In this document: one piece after another, positions 9,813-22,266 of the stretch
Position numbering within the stretch: position 1 is the first letter of the stretch
Layout: every line of letters starts with the position of its first letter
NCBI GenBank assembly: GCA_016110215.1
Contig: JADWQD010000004.1
Location: forward strand, 124,001-188,000
Reading direction: 5' to 3'
DNA length: 64,000 nucleotides
From: Capronia americana
Lineage: Eukaryota > Ascomycota > Eurotiomycetes > Chaetothyriales > Herpotrichiellaceae
The notes under the pieces: model-generated
Seen by the model: only the letters and a program-made list of their open reading frames with translations
What the model was told of the DNA's origin: nothing
The model's database searches: none
Translations under genes and position numbers: made by a program

Positions 9813-10042
9813 GATTATATGTGAATGTTACTGATGCGACTGATGTGAGCAAGTTTGTTATTAAAAGCGAGTATTCAATGTTCATTGAGGTGCGGGTTCT
9901 TGGGAGACTGCGAAGAAACCACGCTGTGATGCTGGAGAGAGATCGACGGCGCTGTATGGATCACGGTAGCCACTACTGTAGGTGGACTGGACTGACTATA
10001 TCCTCGATTCTATTCTGGCCGAGCAATTTAATTCGTGCAGTA
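9699..10042. other. Convergent intergenic region
   Basis: This 344 bp gap lies between the stop of the fusion gene (+) and the stop of the acid phosphatase gene (-). It holds the GA microsatellite and no recognisable gene. Confidence 0.5.
9752..9809. repeat. (GA)n microsatellite
   Basis: About 58 nt of near-perfect GA dinucleotide repeat lies 54 nt downstream of the fusion gene stop. It falls between two convergent genes, so it may lie in a 3' untranslated region. Confidence 0.9.
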
Positions 10043-11610
10043 TCATACGAAACATTGAGCCCAGTGTCCTCCCGTCTTTGCGAATCGCAGACTTGCCAGA
10101 AACTTGCTCAATGGGCACCGACCCAACTCATCGCCGTCGCACTGCGTCAACGGCTGGACCCGGTCGTTCACGATCACGCGCACCAGCTCCTCCGGCTGGC
10201 CCGAGCATTGCATCTTCTCGACATACGCTCTTGCTGCGAATGGAACGGTCCACGATGCACTGTATCCGTCGGCTGCTTCAGCGTCGACGACCGTGGTGTT
10301 CGGTAATGGCAAGGTGTCGTTGTAAAGCCCCAGGGCGGAGAATATCGCGGTCATGTCATTGTCGTGGCTGAAATCAGCGTACAGTTTTCGTCCGAGGGGG
10401 AATGTCGCGGGATCGTCGTCCAGAGTGTGGTTGGTCGAAGTGTGGTCTTGGACGGGCGTGTTCGTCAACCTCGCAATGAGTTCGTTGACGAACCCCACGC
10501 CCTGTGTCGGGCCCAACGGGTTGCCGTTTGAATAGCCGTAATACTTGCCTAGTGTTTCGTAGTAGGAGTATTGGTCCCATTCGAGGTCGGTGAACAGAGC
10601 GCAGAAGGGAGAAATAATGCCTTCATCATCAGCTACAGTGTTGAAGGGGCAGAGATCCATCATATAGATCGTCTGGTCGATGCTGAGATTGGCGCCCGAT
10701 AAGTCGGCGTTGAGACGTGCCTGGATTGGTGGGATGAAAATCTTGGCCCAGGCGGCTTGAGCGTCGTCACCGACGTTGCTGTATGTGCCGTTCTCGAATT
10801 CGGTGCAGCGAGCATGGTTCAGTGTATTGTTGTAGCCGTCTCCTTCGTACTGCAGAACGATGGGATAGGGGTAAGCATCATCCCCGGCGGCAGACTTGTC
10901 TGCCAATTTCGCCGCGTGGAAGCCTCCCGTCCAGTTCGACGCCGATTCGACAACTCGATTCTCGCTGGATGAGCGGATGAACGGCTCGACTGTCTTTGCG
11001 AGCAGCGCATAGCGGGTGTAGAATTTGATGCCAGATTTGACCATTTGATCTTGCCCGTAGGTGGTCAACTGATCGGCGCCGAGCGTGTACGAGTAATTGG
11101 CAAGAAAGGCATATGAACCACCAAAGGTCTTCACGTTCGCTTTGATCTGTGCGATTGTGTCATTGTACGCTTTTGTCTTCGACGCTGTCGGGTCTCGGGC
11201 GCCGTGGCGTGATAGAATCTGCGCGAACGTGATCTGACAGTCATGGGGAACAGTGGCTGAGATGTCGGAAGGCACACTGAAGTATGGTGAATATTGGCCC
11301 CAGGAGTGAGAGATCCGAGGTTGACATTGATATCCCGCCCAGATGGAGTCGCAGGAATCCAAACTTTGCACGGCCGAGCTTCCTGTCGAGACGCCGCTAT
11401 CTGATGAGTACGGTGCGCAGAGGAGTGGGAGGCTGTCTTGTCTTACCTCCTGCCCAACAATACTAGGATGGTTGTCAAAGGTACTAACATGATGCAAAGG
11501 AAGATGGGAGCTCGGCAGGCATCACGACGCCGAAGGTCTAAGGCATGTCTGCGTGAAGGGGGCCGCTGATATACATTGCTCCCCATACCAGGCTCAGGTA
11601 GATTGTCCAT
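10043..11610 (-). CDS. Histidine acid phosphatase (phytase-like), N-terminally anchored
   Basis: This is a branch-2 histidine acid phosphatase that removes phosphate from organic esters such as phytate, outside the plasma membrane or in the secretory path. I model two exons, 11610-11447 and 11396-10043, with a 50-nt intron, giving 505 residues. The catalytic RHGAR motif is at about 118-122 and the proton-donor HD pair is near 396-397. Conserved CDSIWAGYQC and HSWGQYSP elements precede it, as in PhyA-type phytases. Unlike secreted phytases, exon 1 encodes an Arg-rich start (residues 1-34) and then a hydrophobic segment (about 35-52), which looks like a type II signal anchor. The HD, RHGAR and cysteine pattern make the family secure. 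The intron acceptor (GATAG) and the anchor are my inference. Confidence 0.82.
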
Positions 11611-12256
11611 AGAGCTGCTAGATCCCGTCTAAAGCTCTGGTGTTCGGACAATGCCATTGTGCATGACTCCGTCTGAGCCAGCACGTGGTGAAATGAAAGG
11701 TGCTTGAGAGCCGAGCTGTGAATCCGACTAGCTGTGGAACAAGAAAAAGGAATTCCTCGAATGATCTAGCTATGAGTATACAACGTTCTCATTTCTTGTT
11801 TCTCGCCGCTCCGACTGCATGGTTCTTCGAAAGATGTGCGATCGGCCTCGTCGTCTCCAAGAGGCGTTCTCGCGCGGTAACTAAGCGAGGATTGCGCTGA
11901 TATCTGTCGTCCGGAATGGGGGGCCTTCGTCAGTCCATGGGTTCTTCAGGAGACCGTGGCGATCTGGGGAGATTGAGGACAAGCATGCTCTCTAGCTGAT
12001 GAACCGAAAATGGCAACTCGTATGGTTGCGAAGCTCACGGCGTAGTCACGAGCAGTGGGTGAAGTGGCTTTCCAGAGCCAAGAAATGGCGTCATCTACGC
12101 GACCTACGCGTCACCTGCACGGGGCCACCTAGAGTCAGTTAGCGGCCACCTATAAGCCACTTAGTGGTGGTACTCGTACTCACGGATGAGCTACAGGTGA
12201 GCTACAGGTGAGGTACAGGTGAATATATTTTCAGTGACATCCGTTGCTCACGCCGG
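11611..12256. other. Intergenic with 11-bp tandem repeat
   Basis: This interval is the promoter side of the acid phosphatase gene and the 3' side of the MFS gene. Apart from the tandem repeat at 12188-12220 I see no gene; the longest frame (11700-11900) has no family motif. Confidence 0.45.
12188..12220. repeat. Three tandem copies of an 11-bp unit
   Basis: The unit GAGCTACAGGT occurs three times head to tail; the third copy has one change (GAGGTACAGGT). It lies about 37 nt beyond the MFS gene stop. Confidence 0.85.
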
Positions 12257-13923
12257 CTAGCATTTGACTTTCAGACTCCATCCAGCCTTGTACACACGGG
12301 CTGCGCACATCAACGAAGCCCCTACCGTCGTCAATATGCCGAGACACAGCTGTGCCACCAGATAGCCTCCCCTTCCTCCGCCGTTGGTTGCGAGCAACGC
12401 GCCCCCGATCGGCGGGCCCGCGAGTCCTGCAAAACTGAACAACGAAAAAGCCATGCCCATCCTTATGCCATTTCGCTGCAGATCGTTGTTCAGACTGGTG
12501 ACCACGGTCGGCATCAAGCACTGGAACGCTCCCGCTGAGAAACCATAAAATGTCGCAAACACATACATGCCGGCTTCTGACTTCACCGCAATCCAGCACA
12601 GAGCAAACAGCGCGTTGATAAACAGGAGCGGCACCATAGCGTTCAGTGGCCCTAGAAACCGGTCTGCAATGTAACCCGTGGCAAGCCGCACTGGGACTCC
12701 TGCTCCATTGAAGATGATGAGCAAAGTCAGCGAGTCAGAATAGCTCATGTGTAAGATGTTGCGACCAAAACTGGCGAGATAATAGTAGGAAAAGAAGAGC
12801 CCTCCAAAGACAAATGACATGCCCACAAGAACACAGACATAGGGCGCTTCGGTGAATGCTTTCCATTCGACAATCGGACCAGCCTTTCGAGGAGGCAGTC
12901 TTGGGCGCAAGAACGCCAAGCAAAGTCCGAGGAGTACCAGATTGAGGAAGCCCACTACTCGGATAGTCCACGCAAACCCAATCTTGGGCAGAAGCTGGCG
13001 GACGATGGTGGGATATACTGCACCACCTACGGACAAGTCAGCACCCAACTCGGAGTAATGGGAAGCCGGGTGATAGTGATTAGGGAAGTGCCTGAGACGT
13101 CCTCTGGGTGCCGAAACTTCTTGGCCTCGGACATGAGAACGACTTACCCACCGAGTTACCAGAAGATACGATGGCAACCGCGAGCCCCCGTTTTTTCTTA
13201 AAGTACGTGGTAACAAGCCCCATTGTCGGGCAGAAGAATATACCCGCTCCAAGCCCGGTGCATATCCCTTGGGCCAGGACCAACTGCCAGAACACCTTGC
13301 AGAGACTTGTCATGAAGATCCCGAAGAGCTGGATCGTACAGCCGATAATAAACGTGGGTATGAGGAGGCCTGCGTCAAGTGCCCGACCCGAGAATGCGCT
13401 CATGACGAAGACGACCCATAACTGTATGGATCCTACCCAGGAGACGGTCGACTGTGGTTCACCCAGTGCGCTGGTATAGTAGGTCTGGAACACGCCGAAA
13501 GACTGTGGTTCTCTGTTAGTCTCACCGATATCGACGGAACAATAACAACAACGGTGTCCAATGGAACAGTGTTTGGGAGGCGGGGGAGGCTTGCATTGAT
13601 AAATCCCCTGGATATTGTAAGTTTCTGCAGACTACAGGCCTGACCTCCTCGCGGCGGGGAAATACTCACCAGGTGCAGAAGCACGCGGTAAAGCCAATGG
13701 CAACTTGGGTCCATGCTCTGAGACCTCCATCCGGTGGCGGCCCCGGGTCAATATCTTCTCGGGTGCTGAGACGTGATGCGATGCGGCTCAAAGTGCTTGT
13801 GGCTCGATGAATATCTGGGTGTGTGATCTCCTTGGTCAATCCATTGTTCCCGGGACGGCGTTCAGCGAGGAAACGGTCCTCTATGACGTCTTTCTCGCAA
13901 TCTGACATTTCTGGACCTGACAT
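12257..13923 (-). CDS. MFS transporter, monocarboxylate (MCT) type
   Basis: This is a major facilitator protein of the fungal monocarboxylate-transporter-like group, predicted to be in the plasma membrane; the substrate is unknown. Four exons are modelled: 13923-13670, 13607-13595, 13502-13148 and 13026-12257, giving 463 residues. The N-terminal cytoplasmic tail ends in the family hallmark PPDGGLRAW. SFGVFQTYY follows in the first helix and STVSWVGS in the second region. About twelve hydrophobic segments are visible. The 13-nt second exon (G-GGA-TTT-ATC-AAT) supplies the residues WGFIN expected by the family. Its downstream intron begins with GC rather than GT (GCAAGC) and ends CACAG. Without these two splices the reading frame between exons 1 and 3 is broken. 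Confidence 0.83.
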
Positions 13924-16900
13924 TGCGGATGTTTGATCTCGAAATCATATGTGAAGAACTTAGTGTTCGAGTGGCAATGCCCGGTTTAAGACTGTCGAAA
14001 GCCCAGGAGGACAGGAGTCCAGCAGAGCAGAGCCCGACACACATGTTTGCATGACGCTGCATCTCCAAAGGCCGCCTGCACGGAACTTCGTCAGTGTCTG
14101 ATAAAGCGGTATGCGTTCTTGGGGTAATTCATCTTTCTATCTGTGCCGAACACCCGACAGCCTGGCATTTGGAGCGTCGGGCTCCCCGAAAGGGAGTGTA
14201 ATGCAGGGTATTGTCCGGCAATGGGCATCACGAAACACTCCCCGAGATCGTGCTGGGACACAACCGTATCAGCTGTATTCTGAGTGTAATGACAAAAGAC
14301 AGGTCGCACACAACGCCGGCCTTGGCGCGTCTCCGGCCCTTCTCACCGACGCCATGTTTGCTCCTTTGGATCTCAAACAGCTGGAAAAGCACCACCGCGT
14401 CCAATGGCGAGCAGCCACTGCGAAATCGGCGAGTTCATATGCAGGAGGACTGTCGCTGCCTGCCCGGTGAGCGCAACGCGTTGAGGTGCCATTCACCCTC
14501 AGCTGCGGAAGGCCGATTGCCATTCTGACTCACTGCTTTTTCAACAGAGGCACAACGCTCGCGCCGTCGAGCTCCAGCAACAGACGGATGGAATACCATG
14601 TCCAACACAGCATGTCAAGGCAGTAAATTTCCAATAACCCTCAAGCTGTCACGAGAGCCCGCTCTCGGAACAACATACGGGACCACTAACAATACCCACT
14701 TTGAAGCTGTGGCCTGGCGTTTGCGGCGGTTGCACAGATTTCTGGATCCAAGTCTGCTTGTGTCTAGATAACGTCAATCCCGTCTTCGCAAAGAGGAGTT
14801 GCAACTTGTCACACCTAGTCAATGTGTCTGATTGCGATCTGCCACTGTCAATGATAAGCTCAGTACCTCCTGCTCCAGGATCTTTCTCCGTGGCACTCAG
14901 AGCTGCCTTTGTCCTGGATTTCATGCCAGTGTATGTTACTCTGGATGTTGCACGCGCAACGTTCGAGCGCCACACAGGCGGTTGCGCCGTCTACGTGGAT
15001 GGAAGTCAGTATGGATAGTCTGAAGGAGGAAGATGTCTTCAGATGGTTCCCGATGTCATCATTCCAATATGGTACAGAGATCCCCTGGAAGCAGTAAGTG
15101 ATTAACGCGCCGCGGATTTTGTCCTCGGCCGCCGCAGCCAATTGACCGATATTCGTATGCGATTCCGCGTGTTCAAAATTATTAACCAACAATTCATACT
15201 GGATGCCGCAAGAGCTTTACTGCCCTGTCACGTATACCTTCGCTTCTCCTTTCATCGAAGTAATACGGGACAGTGCCGAGTAAGCCGTGGATGGAGAGGA
15301 CCGGCTTTTGGCCGAAGGAGCAATGTCGTACAGTGTAGGTATTTTTGGCCATCCCTGGAGCACACTCCTTCTGCACGGCCAACGCAGCCAATTGATCGCT
15401 GAGACAGCGGGTGATTCAGGCGCCTTACAGATTGCTCAACTCCAGATGGCCGTACGCCTGCTGATAATCCGGGGTGGATGGGCCTTACCGGCGTCCAGCC
15501 GGAAGAAATCGATGGGCGATTCATCGTGATCCCGCGATTCAGACTCATGAAGACGATCCTGGAGCCATTGGTCGAATCTGACATCAAACTCTGCTTTTCG
15601 GTCTACCGTTGAGCTTGTAAAAGCCAAGCTTCGACTGTCCCATAACCAAGAATGCCTCTGTTGTAAGCTTCCCTCACTTTTAAATGAGCCATAACAACTT
15701 GGCTACACTGGAGTAGGTGGCCAGAGGCCGGCCACAAAGCTCTTGCAATTGATCTGATCGCAGCACTGGTTTGAGCTTACGGGAGAGGGCCTGTGTACCA
15801 GTGTCGGGTCAGGCCCATGCATCGTACAGAGGCTCGCCAGTCTCATGATACCAGCCAACGCAAGCACGGAGGCAAGCTCGACGGGAATCTGGATGATTGG
15901 CCAGACTAGGTACAGGGAATCGGGTGAGCGGCAGAAGGATTGCATTGCTGTTGTATCTCATTCATGATGCATACAGTTTTGGTATTTGCGTGACTTGCGT
16001 GGCCCTCATTCTCCAGATCTCGCACGGACGGAATGATGTCGCGCGATCATGTTCATAGCAACTATGAGGCGGAATTAGTAAGATAAAATGTCGTACGGTC
16101 TTCTGATATCGGAGATCTGATCAGCATCGTATCCGCCGGAAGCGATCACCTCACGATTTTGACGGATATGACAAAGCGAGTGCGCTGGTAATTCTTGGGT
16201 TGCGACGAGCACCTCGCTGGACTTCGTCGTATCAGCTGTTCTCGCGCAAACCGGGCACGGGTCTGTTCCGATAGCGAGCTTGCTTCGACGATACTGTACA
16301 GAGCTCAGGCAACAACAAGCTCGGAAGCGAGTCGAGAAAGTTCTCACCGACCGAAGCTGTGCTCGGATGTCAGACCCCGAGTTGCAGCGACAATCAGTGA
16401 CGGGGGGAATCCGGGGTTCGGGCAGCCCGTGACAAGCCCACGTGAAGCGGCGGGTGATGGCCAAGGACCATGTTCTCCTTTGAGTCAAATCTCCAGAGAG
16501 CCAAGATAGCGGAGAGCGGTATCTCGTGTGTCTCGTTCAATCAGCTATATGCCGATCCAGGTTCGAGACGCACGCGATATGAACTAGCAGCATTGTCTGG
16601 GGAAAACGGGCGAAAAAGAAGGCTTTATGCATCAACATGCATCGAAGGTGCCACATCCGCACCCTAACGCACATCAGGCCAACCATGTCCTGACTCGTAC
16701 GGCACAGCGAGAGGGGGTGACATGTTAGTTCCGGCATGGCCAGTGCAACATCAGCAAGCCAGTCACTGCACGACAGCGCAGTGCCAAAACTCTACTCGAA
16801 TGTTCGGTCACGGCGGCTTTGCTCGGCAGCATTGTGGAGGCTGAGCTGAGCAGATTCAGAGGGAGAGGATACGAATCGATTATGTTTTCCGAGAAGGTCT

Positions 16901-17795
16901 GGGTGGCGGGGAGGAGTGAGCAAGCTTTTGTGTGTACGGATGTTCCTTCGAGTTGCGGGGTACCATGCATCGGGAGAGACGCTGCTGTCTCTTCTCTCAC
17001 CCTTCAACAGCAGCCGATGTCTCCTCCTCGTGTTGGCGACCGGGAGATGTCCTGGATGGCTGCTGGCCAGTGCTATTTTAGACGGCGAGAGGGAATGCTC
17101 GTTCGGAGATCTAGATCTGCCGAAGCCACTGCCCCTTACCGCTGCAGCCGGGATACGTACACTGTACTCGTACTCCGTACGAGCAGAGTCATGCGATACT
17201 GGGGTAGATGATTGTGCAAAGGAGTGGCGATGATTAATCCTTTACGGCGCCCGGGGGTGGGCATGAAGTTCCCAAGGGAGAGATGGCTGGGGAACGTCAG
17301 CCTCGGTCAGACATCCCCCCGAGCCTCTCGTTGGTCGGTTTATGGCTCGCCCAGGCCCAGACGACGAGGAGGTGATGTAGTACTCGTAAGTACCGCTGCG
17401 TCAACAGACTTGCCACAGTCACAGTCACAAGGCTCCCCAGACTCTCCGGCCTGCTCGACTGCTGACCTGTCTCCGCGCTCTCCCTCGGCCTCACGGGCCC
17501 GAGATCGATCAGCATACGCTGGGGATCAGCCTTCCCATTCGTGCCGTGTTGCATGCTTCGTACCTCGTCACCTCCACCAAGCTGGTTCGCCTGCATGCAC
17601 CTCCGCCGCTCAGTGTCAACGGTCTCCAGTCGTCCTCGAGATGAGTGGCTCGTATCCGCCCGCCTCCGGACCTCGAGAGCTGGTCCCTGCTGCAGAATGG
17701 CACCTCACACGCTAGCCATAAACTGGTCCTGCAGCCCCATGCCAGAGCCATAAGAGTCTGGCTGCCTTCTCTCTCGGCTAGCTGACACAAAAAGG
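13924..17795. other. Gene-poor stretch, no gene supported
   Basis: Nearly 3.9 kb separates the MFS gene from the aquaglyceroporin gene. Frames of 60-140 codons exist on both strands, for example near 14649-15200 and 15194-15627 on the minus strand, but they overlap in several frames and show no family motif. The pieces near 14.6-15.6 kb on the minus strand could be remains of an old gene; I cannot assign one. The motif TACTCCGTA occurs at 17171-17179. Confidence 0.4.
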
Positions 17796-19111
17796 ATGGC
17801 CAGCGACCAGATTGAATCTACCACCTCTCTTCCTCCTCCTGCGGTTTCATCCACACCCAAGGACTCCGACATGGCTCTTGAGAAAGAATCCCTCTCATCC
17901 ACGCCGCCTGCTACCCACAACGAGCACGGTATCTTCCACACCCCACACGAGTACCGCCACACCACGGTGGATGGTGTTGCGGCGTACGCCGAGCATGGCC
18001 CTCTCGTCGACCACAAAGTCCCCCAGGAGGATGTCGTGCAGTCGGAGCCAGACCTCGCCTGGAGCCGGTTCCGACATTACATGCGGGAACCGTTCTCAGA
18101 GTTCATGGGTGTCTTCATCCTGATCATGTTTGGCGACGGTGTCGTGGCCCAAGTCGTTTTGAGTAACAGCACCAAGGGTGACTATCAGTCCATCTCCTGG
18201 GGCTGGGGGTGAGTGAATTTGAACTGCTCTCTACGACGTTGCCTGTACTGATGACTCGACTAGGCTTGGTGTCATGCTGGGTGTCTACACGGCGGGAATA
18301 TCAGGAGCACATCTCAATCCGGCCGTCACCTTTGCCAACTGCGTATACCGAAAGTTCCCGTGGCGGAAATTCCCCATCTATATGGTTGCTCAGACTCTGG
18401 GAGCTCTGTGCGCTTCCGGCGTCGTCTACGCCAACTACAAGTCGGCCATCGACGTGTTCGAAGGCGGAGCCAACATCCGCACGGTGCCTGGCTATTCGGA
18501 CACGGCCACGGCAGGCATCTTCTGCACATACCCAGCCGCCTTCATGACCAGGACGGGCCAATTCTTTTCCGAATTCATCGCCAGCGCTCTTTTGATGTTC
18601 TTGATCTATGCCCTCAAGGACGACGGCAACCTCGGAGCCGGCAATCTCACGCCGCTGGGATTGTTCTTTGTCATTTTCGGCATCGGTGCCTGCTTGTAAG
18701 TTTGCGGGAAGTTTTCTGTTTTAAATTGTCCGCGCTGACTCGATATTCTCTATCCAGTGGCTGGGAGACGGGCTATGCGATTAATCTCGCGCGAGACTTC
18801 GGACCGCGATTGATGTCGTACATGCTGGGATATGGCCCTCACGTATGGACCGCAGGCGGGCATTACTTCTGGGTAAGGACGACACATGTTCTCCCGAATC
18901 GCGAAACCCTGTCCATCTGACAAACCCTCAATAGATACCCATGGTAGCCCCGTTCTTCGGATGCACGTTTGGCGGATGGCTCTACGACATGTTCCTCTTC
19001 ACCGGCGAATCGCCCATCAACACGCCCGTTGTCGGCTTGATGAGGTTCCTGAAACCCAACAGGTCGACGTGGTCCAACACGTACGTCCCGGAGCAGACAT
19101 CAAAGGTGTAG
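17796..19111 (+). CDS. Aquaglyceroporin (MIP channel)
   Basis: This is a membrane channel of the major intrinsic protein family that conducts water, glycerol or other small solutes. Four exons (17796-18208, 18264-18695, 18758-18872, 18935-19111) give 378 residues. A hydrophilic N-terminal tail of about 95 residues precedes six membrane segments. The first pore motif is a normal NPA (residues 156-158, in GAHLNPAVT). The second is NLA (about 291-293, in GYAINLARDFGPR) instead of NPA. The aspartate after the arginine in NLARD is the mark of the glycerol-conducting branch. A changed second NPA motif is known in Fps1-type glycerol channels. All introns are 50-65 nt with GT-AG ends. The start ATG is the first in frame. 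Confidence 0.9.
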
Positions 19112-20814
19112 AAAGCAGCCCCGCCTTGCCTTGCTTTGCCTTTGCATTGCATTGGATCTGGAAAATCGGGAACTCGCGAATATCACCCACACGTATGACG
19201 GGCACGAGCCCTCGCCCTGGCGCTCGGTGGGGATGTGAAAAGCCGGACGCGATTGAACTGTGTGGCATTTCCACAGCAGCACCACACGCACGTCAGATAT
19301 GTATGTAGTTAGTCGACAGGCGAACAAAAAAGCAGACGAACAGGCTGAGAAGAAAGGAGGCTCCTTCCGGCATGTAGGTATGTATTTCTAGGTTACAGTG
19401 TCTAGTCCAGATTTTTGATGAAAGAGACGATAAAAGACTTGGTTTACGCTGTTTATTCGACACTCTTGGAATGCGAATCCGGCACGCATTGCATTGACTT
19501 ACATTACATTACATTGCATGGCGGGCTTGTCCTGCTCGAGACGCCCACGCCCACGTCCACGCCCTGCGCTGCTACTACGTACTTACATATCTGCTGCGGA
19601 GGCGCCCCATCCATCCATCCATCTCGAGGAATACTAAGAAAGAGTGGCTTATCTCCCCAGCCGCCCTGGTCTGTTTGTTTCTCCTTGCAGTTAGTACGCA
19701 ATTTCCCCTCGAAACTCTATTCAAGCGCCCGAAGAATCCGAACACTCGAGACAAGATTGCCTCGACGACCACGAGCAACAAACAACACTGTCCACCCTCC
19801 ACCATCCACCGTCCGTCATGCTGGCTGTGCCCTGCTGTGCCCACCCACCGACGCGTCCATGTTCGTCGCGGTATGTTACTAAGTAGATGCTGGTGTGGTG
19901 TGGTGTGGTTCTGGTCTTGCGTATGTATGTACAACCCTGCCCCAGGCGCAGATGCTAGTATTCGTTACGCGTCTCATTCCTGGGGACGGCGGAGCTCTTT
20001 CCTTTGGAATACTGCGTACTCCTGCGTTCGTCGCGTCGAGGTGTGCTGGAATATGGGGCGTCTAACATGGACTCGTCAGTCTCATTGGGTCAGTCTCGAT
20101 GGCTGATGATCTGGAAAATCACGGCCGCTGCTCTCAAGCTGAGGCATCTTCACGTCGTCAGTCTCGATAGCATGTGGAGCAATCTGTTCACCGCGACCCA
20201 CGACAACAAACACCTGCTCGGCGCCCACTGTTAGTCGGTCCATCTGAGACACGCTGCCCCAGTCCAAGCGGGTCTCTATATCCCTCCAGACTCAGCGTGC
20301 CTGTCTTCCCATACGCCCATATGCCACCGAGCTACCGCTAGCGCGAGCAGATTGCGTGGTCTTGTTCGTCTCGTTGCTCTAGCGTCGATCCCCGACCTCT
20401 CGCCTATCTGATAGTCTGCGCCTCGAGGGACTTCCAGCCTCCATTGGCGACACGACTAGTCTTCCACCCAGCGTCAACACACCAATGGACCGGTTGCTGT
20501 GCAGCCCGTTCCTCCACTTCTATACCATCGGACGGCGACTGATGGCTTCTCGGTCACGACCATGTCCCTGGCATACCCCGGTTAGGGGCGCGGCCGAGCA
20601 TGGACTATCCTCCACCCAGCACGTTCAGTTAATTGAGGCGCGCCTGCGCTTCAATCATTTTCTTTACCAACCTCGCTTCTTTTGCTGTTGACGAGGATGG
20701 AGACGACGGTTTATATAAGGACTCTGGTCACACACGCCATGGCTTTCGACACACCATTGCTCCAGCATTGGACTCCCCAAACGTCTTTCCGGCGACCAAA
20801 GGTGACCTGCCGAG
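19112..20814. other. Intergenic with short repeats and a TATA box
   Basis: No gene is recognised. Simple repeats occur: TTACA pentamers at about 19498-19516 and CATC tetramers at about 19608-19622. The distal end is the promoter of the glucanase gene. Confidence 0.45.
20712..20718 (+). promoter_or_regulatory. TATA box of the GH16 gene
   Basis: The sequence TATATAA lies 97-103 nt before the start codon of the glucanase gene at 20815, a usual distance for fungal TATA elements. No experiment supports it. Confidence 0.45.
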
Positions 20815-22266
20815 ATGCGCACCTCTCTGATCAATCTCGCTGTTTTGGCAGCTACTGTTTCTGCTTCCTATCTCCTGGAGGATGACTATGCCTCAGACGT
20901 GTTTGCGGACATGTTTGACTTCTTTACAGTATGTATGGCATCTTCCATTGCCGATTTTGTCCATACTAACACCGTCTAGGACAATGACCCTACCAATGGC
21001 TACGTCAACTACGTATCCTACGACCAAGCCACAAGCGCCGGCCTGTACAAAACAGACAACGGCGCCGTCTACATGGGCGTCGATGCTACAAACGTTGCGA
21101 GCGGTCGCGGCCGAGACAGCGTCCGCCTCAGCACGAAAAAGACCTACAACCACGGTCTGATTATACTCGATCTCGCCCACATGCCTGGCGGTGCGTGCGG
21201 GACGTGGCCGGCGTTTTGGATGCTGGGGTCAGACTGGCCTGTCAACGGAGAAATCGACATCATCGAAGGCGTCCACGGCCAGTCTGTCAATACCATGGCT
21301 ATGCACACCAACGCTGGATGTTCCATCACCAGCACCGGAGCTTTCTCGGGCAGCTTGCAGACCGACGACTGCGACGTCAATGCTCCGGACCAAGCAACCA
21401 ACGCTGGCTGCGCGATCAAGAGCCAAGATACCTCCACCTACGGCAGCGGCTTCAATGCCAACGGAGGTGGCGTGTACGCGACCGAATGGACGAGCGACGC
21501 CATCAGCATCTGGTTCTTCCCCAGAGACGGCATCCCGTCCGACATTTCGAGCGGCAACCCTGATCCGTCCAACTGGGGTCTTCCTCACGGTCAGTTCGCC
21601 GGCAACTGCGACATCGACGAGCACGTCAAGGACCAAAAGCTGGTCTTCGACGTTACCTTCTGCGGTGACTGGGCGGGATCGGTCTGGTCCACGGATTCGA
21701 CATGCTCCACACAGGCCTCCACTTGCCAGGGTTTTGTGCAGAACAACCCATCGGCGTTCCAGGATACGTACTGGCTCATCAACAGCCTCAAAGTCTACAG
21801 CGATAATGGCGCGGCCCCGACCCAGACCACGATCACAACATTTGTCACGGCCTCTCAGACCGCGGCACCTACCGGCACTACAGAAACTACCTTCGTCACT
21901 GTCACCTCTTCGACCGAGAACACAGCGACCGAGAGTATCACATTCACATTCACGTATCCTGGCTCAAATCCCACTTTTGCACCAACAGAGACGTACTTGC
22001 CACCGACATTTGTCACCGTCACGGAACCCTGCACAACTCTGTCTGCCACTGAATCTGCCGCGCTCACCACGGCTCCTGCGGAAACACCCACCTGGCCATC
22101 ATCCTCAGGGCCATGGAGTACCGACTCGTGGGACAACGGTGCAAGTTGGGGCACTGGTAGCTGGCAAGGCAACAATAACAATAACGGCAATGGCAATGGC
22201 AACAACAACGGCAACAACGGCGGATGGGGAGGTCGCGCCAGTGGCGGTTGGCGATGGCGATGGTGA
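20815..22266 (+). CDS. GH16 endo-beta-1,3(4)-glucanase, secreted
   Basis: This is a glycoside hydrolase family 16 enzyme expected to cleave beta-1,3/1,4-glucans outside the cell. Two exons (20815-20928 and 20980-22266) give 466 residues. A signal peptide covers about residues 1-18. The catalytic signature GEIDIIEG provides the nucleophile E129, helper D131 and acid/base E134. WPAFWMLG just before it and TFCGDWAG later are typical of the fungal group. After about residue 295 the sequence becomes a Ser/Thr-rich linker, probably O-glycosylated. It ends in an Asn/Gly-rich stretch and a Trp/Arg tail. There is no hydrophobic C-terminus, so a GPI anchor is not expected. The internal ATG at 21073 is not the start, because the upstream exon supplies the signal peptide. 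Confidence 0.92.

Noticed and set aside
14649..15627. Chain of minus-strand open frames that might be exons
   Set aside because: I tried to join them with GT-AG introns. The available introns were too short (about 30 nt) or broke the frame, and no family was recognised.
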